This document shows positions 7,133-8,480 of a stretch of DNA of 8,480 bases, in pieces. The stretch is from Candidatus Nanohaloarchaea archaeon. GTDB lineage: Archaea; Nanohalarchaeota; Nanosalinia; Nanosalinales; JAHENU01. Below the pieces are notes generated by a model, which worked only from the letters and a program-made list of their open reading frames with translations, searched no databases and was not told the DNA's origin. The position numbers and the translations under genes are program-made. Within the stretch, counting starts at the first letter, position 1. Each line of letters begins with the position of its first letter. The DNA is taken from assembly GCA_018609855.1 (NCBI GenBank), contig JAHENU010000076.1, positions 1 through 8,480 of the forward strand, given 5' to 3'.

Positions 7133-7836
7133 CTGCCTCATTACCTACTATAGGCACGGTCATTGTTACAGCAGCTGTTGATGCAATTAATCCTTGTGCT
7201 ATTGGTGTTATGATATTATTAGTATCTACGCTGATCGGCATGAAGAAAGATACTAGAAAAATGTTGCGTATCGGGCTGCTCTATATCTTTTTTGTCTTTA
7301 TGACGTACCTTACTTTCGGTTTGGGCATGACTGCGTTTGTCTCTGAAATACCGCTGGCCCTGGCAGAGTACATCTCTCTCGGTGTCGGAATTATTGTCAT
7401 TGGGGCTGGTCTCTTAGAGATTAAGGACTTCTTTTGGTATGGGCAAGGTTTTTCGCTCATGATTCCGCAGAAGCGAGCAAAACAAATTCATAAGTATATA
7501 AACAAAATTAGTGTGCCAGGCGCCATTTTTCTTGGTGTATTTGTGGCTGCTGTAGAATTACCATGTACAGGTGGCCCGTATCTAGCCATTACATTACTTT
7601 TGGCGCAACAAGGTTTCAATCTCACAGCATTTCTCCTATTGTTGGTCTATAATCTTATTTTTGTTATGCCATTAGTCATTATATTGATCCTCGCTTTATT
7701 AGGCAAGAATATTGGTGCTGTCAAACAATGGAAACAAGAGAAACGGAAATACATGAGATATATCATGGGATTGATTATGATTGCGTTAGGATGGCTATTA
7801 ATGCTGATTGCCAATGGCACTATCAATTTAAACTAA
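7123..7836 (+). CDS. CcdA-like (DsbD transmembrane-domain) thiol reductant carrier
   Basis: CcdA/DsbD-type proteins pass reducing equivalents from cytoplasmic thioredoxin across the membrane to extracytoplasmic thiol proteins. This one has 237 residues, normal for CcdA. About six hydrophobic helices lie at roughly 8-35, 47-70, 75-97, 131-158, 165-193 and 209-230. The two halves each carry the expected single cysteine: Cys25 in DAINPCAIG in helix 1 and Cys147 in ELPCTGGPYL in helix 4. These are the redox pair in the family. The long basic loop 98-128 separates the two three-helix repeats. No thioredoxin-like domain is fused to it. The gene that overlaps its start encodes the HWHAD protein, which is the best candidate partner outside the membrane. 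A role in cytochrome c maturation is not supported by anything else here. Confidence 0.87.
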   Translation: MAVTASLPTIGTVIVTAAVDAINPCAIGVMILLVSTLIGMKKDTRKMLRIGLLYIFFVFMTYLTFGLGMTAFVSEIPLALAEYISLGVGIIVIGAGLLEIKDFFWYGQGFSLMIPQKRAKQIHKYINKISVPGAIFLGVFVAAVELPCTGGPYLAITLLLAQQGFNLTAFLLLLVYNLIFVMPLVIILILALLGKNIGAVKQWKQEKRKYMRYIMGLIMIALGWLLMLIANGTINLN

Positions 7837-7842
7837 GGAGGT
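7835..7842 (+). promoter_or_regulatory. Full-consensus Shine-Dalgarno site for the small downstream frame
   Basis: AAGGAGGT overlaps the CcdA-like stop codon. Its GGAGG ends 6 bases before the ATG at 7848, whereas the nearer ATG at 7844 is only 2 bases away and opens a 20-codon frame. This is the strongest ribosome-binding site in the window and argues that something small is translated here. Confidence 0.7.
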
Positions 7843-7847
7843 AATGA

Positions 7848-8006
7848 ATGGTCTCACATCAAAGAGATGCCGCACAGCAGCATATTTTCAAGCGACATGG
7901 GCATAATGAACCGTTTAATGAGGTAAAGTGTATGCCTCTTGTCTGGTGGCCGGAAAGAATGAAAGCAAATGTGAAGAGATATCCGAGAGCGTCTGTGAAC
8001 ACGTGA
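7848..8006 (+). CDS. Small 52-residue protein after the CcdA-like gene, possibly frameshifted
   Basis: I do not recognise this product. It begins MVSHQRDAAQQHIFKRHGHN, is basic and His-rich, has one cysteine (Cys28) and no membrane segment. It starts 11 bases after the CcdA-like stop behind a perfect Shine-Dalgarno site, so it belongs to that operon. The overlapping frame from 7928 to 8035 looks more protein-like in its second half, with Cys-x9-Cys spacing. If one base were missing around 7931, the product would instead run on from Cys28 as CYASCLVAG... and have about 62 residues with four cysteines. Either a real 52-residue protein or a frameshifted gene is possible. Confidence 0.45.
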   Translation: MVSHQRDAAQQHIFKRHGHNEPFNEVKCMPLVWWPERMKANVKRYPRASVNT

Positions 8007-8035
8007 AAGCCCAATGGCCGATCAGTCAGAGCTGA
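7928..8035 (+). other. Overlapping Cys-containing frame, alternative or C-terminal part of the small gene
   Basis: From GTG 7928 this frame gives 35 residues, with ASCLVAGKNESKC, then EEISESVCEHVKAQW and a stop at 8033-8035. Three cysteines are spaced Cys-x9-Cys-x7-Cys. GAGGT at 7920-7924 is only 3 bases before the GTG, too close for a convincing independent start, so joining to the upstream frame by a shift of one base near 7931 is the likelier reading if it is coding at all. No known family is assigned. Confidence 0.25.
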
Positions 8036-8036
8036 C
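8025..8036. repeat. Short inverted repeat at the end of the CcdA-like operon
   Basis: GTCAG-AG-CTGAC is a perfect 5-base inverted repeat with a 2-base centre; AGCTGA is also repeated directly (8030-8035 and 8037-8042). No T tract follows, so it is not a clear terminator. It sits between the small frame and the convergent VKOR gene. Confidence 0.2.
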
Positions 8037-8076
8037 AGCTGAGGCCACTTTCCGCATGATCAGTGAGATATTGGAG

Positions 8077-8086
8077 TTTATAAATA
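8077..8086. promoter_or_regulatory. TATA-like sequence in the convergent intergenic gap
   Basis: TTTATAAATA is one of the best TATA matches in the window, yet it sits in the 120-base gap (8007-8126) between convergent genes. On the plus strand it would start transcription near 8107 and run antisense to the VKOR gene. On the minus strand it would start near 8057, where an ATG opens an 11-codon frame running under the small Cys frame. Neither direction leads to a recognisable gene, so it may drive an RNA or be fortuitous. Confidence 0.25.
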
Positions 8087-8126
8087 GTGTAGTGGCGTTT
8101 CTATACGAATCGCATGTTGACCTCTC

Positions 8127-8480
8127 TTAGCGCGTCTCTTCAGCACTCGTGTAGAATATTTTCTGTAGATAGAGTGACAGTGGTTGCTTGAGGAGCGTGT
8201 ATTGAGCTCCAACAAGAAGGATGATAATACCATGTTGAATAGTGCAAAATGGACAAATCACCAACGTGCCATGTTGTTGCGGTAGTATGTAGAATTCCAC
8301 TACAAGAAGATAGATGACAAACAGAAGGCCAAGCAGCAGCCAGCTGAATAGGTAAAATGGCAGATATGCTGTCCCTGCACCGCGATATTGTTGTATTGCT
8401 CCTGTAAGGAACAGTATCCACCATATTACCCCCCATCCTGCTGTAGCGATACCTGAATTCGGCGGGAATTCGCCAAATTC
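8127..8480 (-). CDS. VKOR-family protein, C-terminal part (gene continues past the right edge)
   Basis: VKOR proteins are quinone-linked membrane enzymes that reoxidise DsbA-like proteins outside the membrane. The frame is open from 8480 to the TAA at 8129-8127, giving 117 visible residues. They begin with EFGEFPPNSGIATAGWGVIWW, matching the family region in which an FG-x-PNS-x-G segment precedes a membrane helix. Helices lie at visible residues of about 11-28, 37-65 and 80-93. The redox motif CPFC (76-79) in VICPFCTIQHG sits just before the last helix, as in VKOR. The first conserved cysteine pair should be just upstream, outside the window. The TATA box and start are also off the edge. It converges on the CcdA-like operon and probably works with the DsbA-like protein at 4064-4936. 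A thioredoxin-like C-terminal fusion, seen in some VKORs, is absent. Confidence 0.82.
   Translation of the reverse strand, partial: EFGEFPPNSGIATAGWGVIWWILFLTGAIQQYRGAGTAYLPFYLFSWLLLGLLFVIYLLVVEFYILPQQHGTLVICPFCTIQHGIIILLVGAQYTLLKQPLSLYLQKIFYTSAEETR

Noticed and set aside
7928..8035. Cys-x9-Cys spacing resembling eukaryotic mitochondrial CHCH proteins
   Set aside because: Only one full Cys-x9-Cys pair is present, the frame is very short, and the context is clearly prokaryotic; the likeness is probably coincidental.
8114..8191. 25-residue plus-strand frame downstream of the TATA-like box
   Set aside because: It is antisense to the end of the VKOR gene, has no ribosome-binding site and no recognisable features.
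8140..8436. 98-codon minus-strand open frame beginning MGGNMVDTV
   Set aside because: It is out of frame with the VKOR coding sequence on the same strand, and its Ser/Thr/His/Cys-rich translation has no family features, whereas the overlapping frame has helices and CPFC.

Overview
The window looks archaeal. Four genes have a TATA-like box centred 25-27 bases upstream of the most plausible ATG, with no Shine-Dalgarno site in the usual position. This is the spacing expected of archaeal leaderless transcripts. Genes inside operons instead carry GGTGA or GGAGG ribosome-binding sites. By eye the base composition is moderate to AT-rich, and arginine is often CGN rather than AGA. The gene set (trehalose glycosyltransferring synthase, ABC-class ATPase of the COG3044 type, membrane-anchored DsbA-like protein, CcdA-like protein, VKOR) would suit a DPANN-type or other poorly characterised archaeon, but the lineage is an inference.

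Left block (76-4036, + strand): a D-2-hydroxyacid dehydrogenase, then a TreT-like trehalose synthase with its own TATA box inside the end of the previous gene, then a 571-residue ABC-class ATPase 12 bases later. This is a carbon/compatible-solute metabolism block plus an ATPase of unknown role.

Centre (4064-6218): a membrane-anchored DsbA-like thiol oxidoreductase on the minus strand, convergent with the ATPase and ending in a hairpin terminator. It is divergent from a coiled-coil protein of unknown function. The two divergent promoters lie within about 110 bases.

Right block (6308-8480): a secreted or membrane protein with a His-rich HWHAD...HEHDDNRIHVE domain overlaps by 10 bases a six-helix CcdA-like protein with one cysteine in each half. 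A very small, Cys-containing reading frame follows, with the strongest Shine-Dalgarno site in the window; it may be frameshifted. Converging on it from the right edge is the C-terminal part of a VKOR-family protein, with a CPFC motif. It has no start codon inside the window, so an ATG-to-stop scan misses it.

Taken together, 4064-8480 reads as an envelope thiol-redox neighbourhood: DsbA-like oxidase, VKOR to reoxidise it, CcdA-like carrier for reducing power, and a Cys/His-rich extracytoplasmic protein as a candidate client or metal-binding partner. The least described parts are the HWHAD protein with its CcdA-like partner, the small Cys-containing frame, and the coiled-coil protein. No stretch over 300 bases lacks a gene. 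No tRNA, rRNA, CRISPR array or mobile element was seen.
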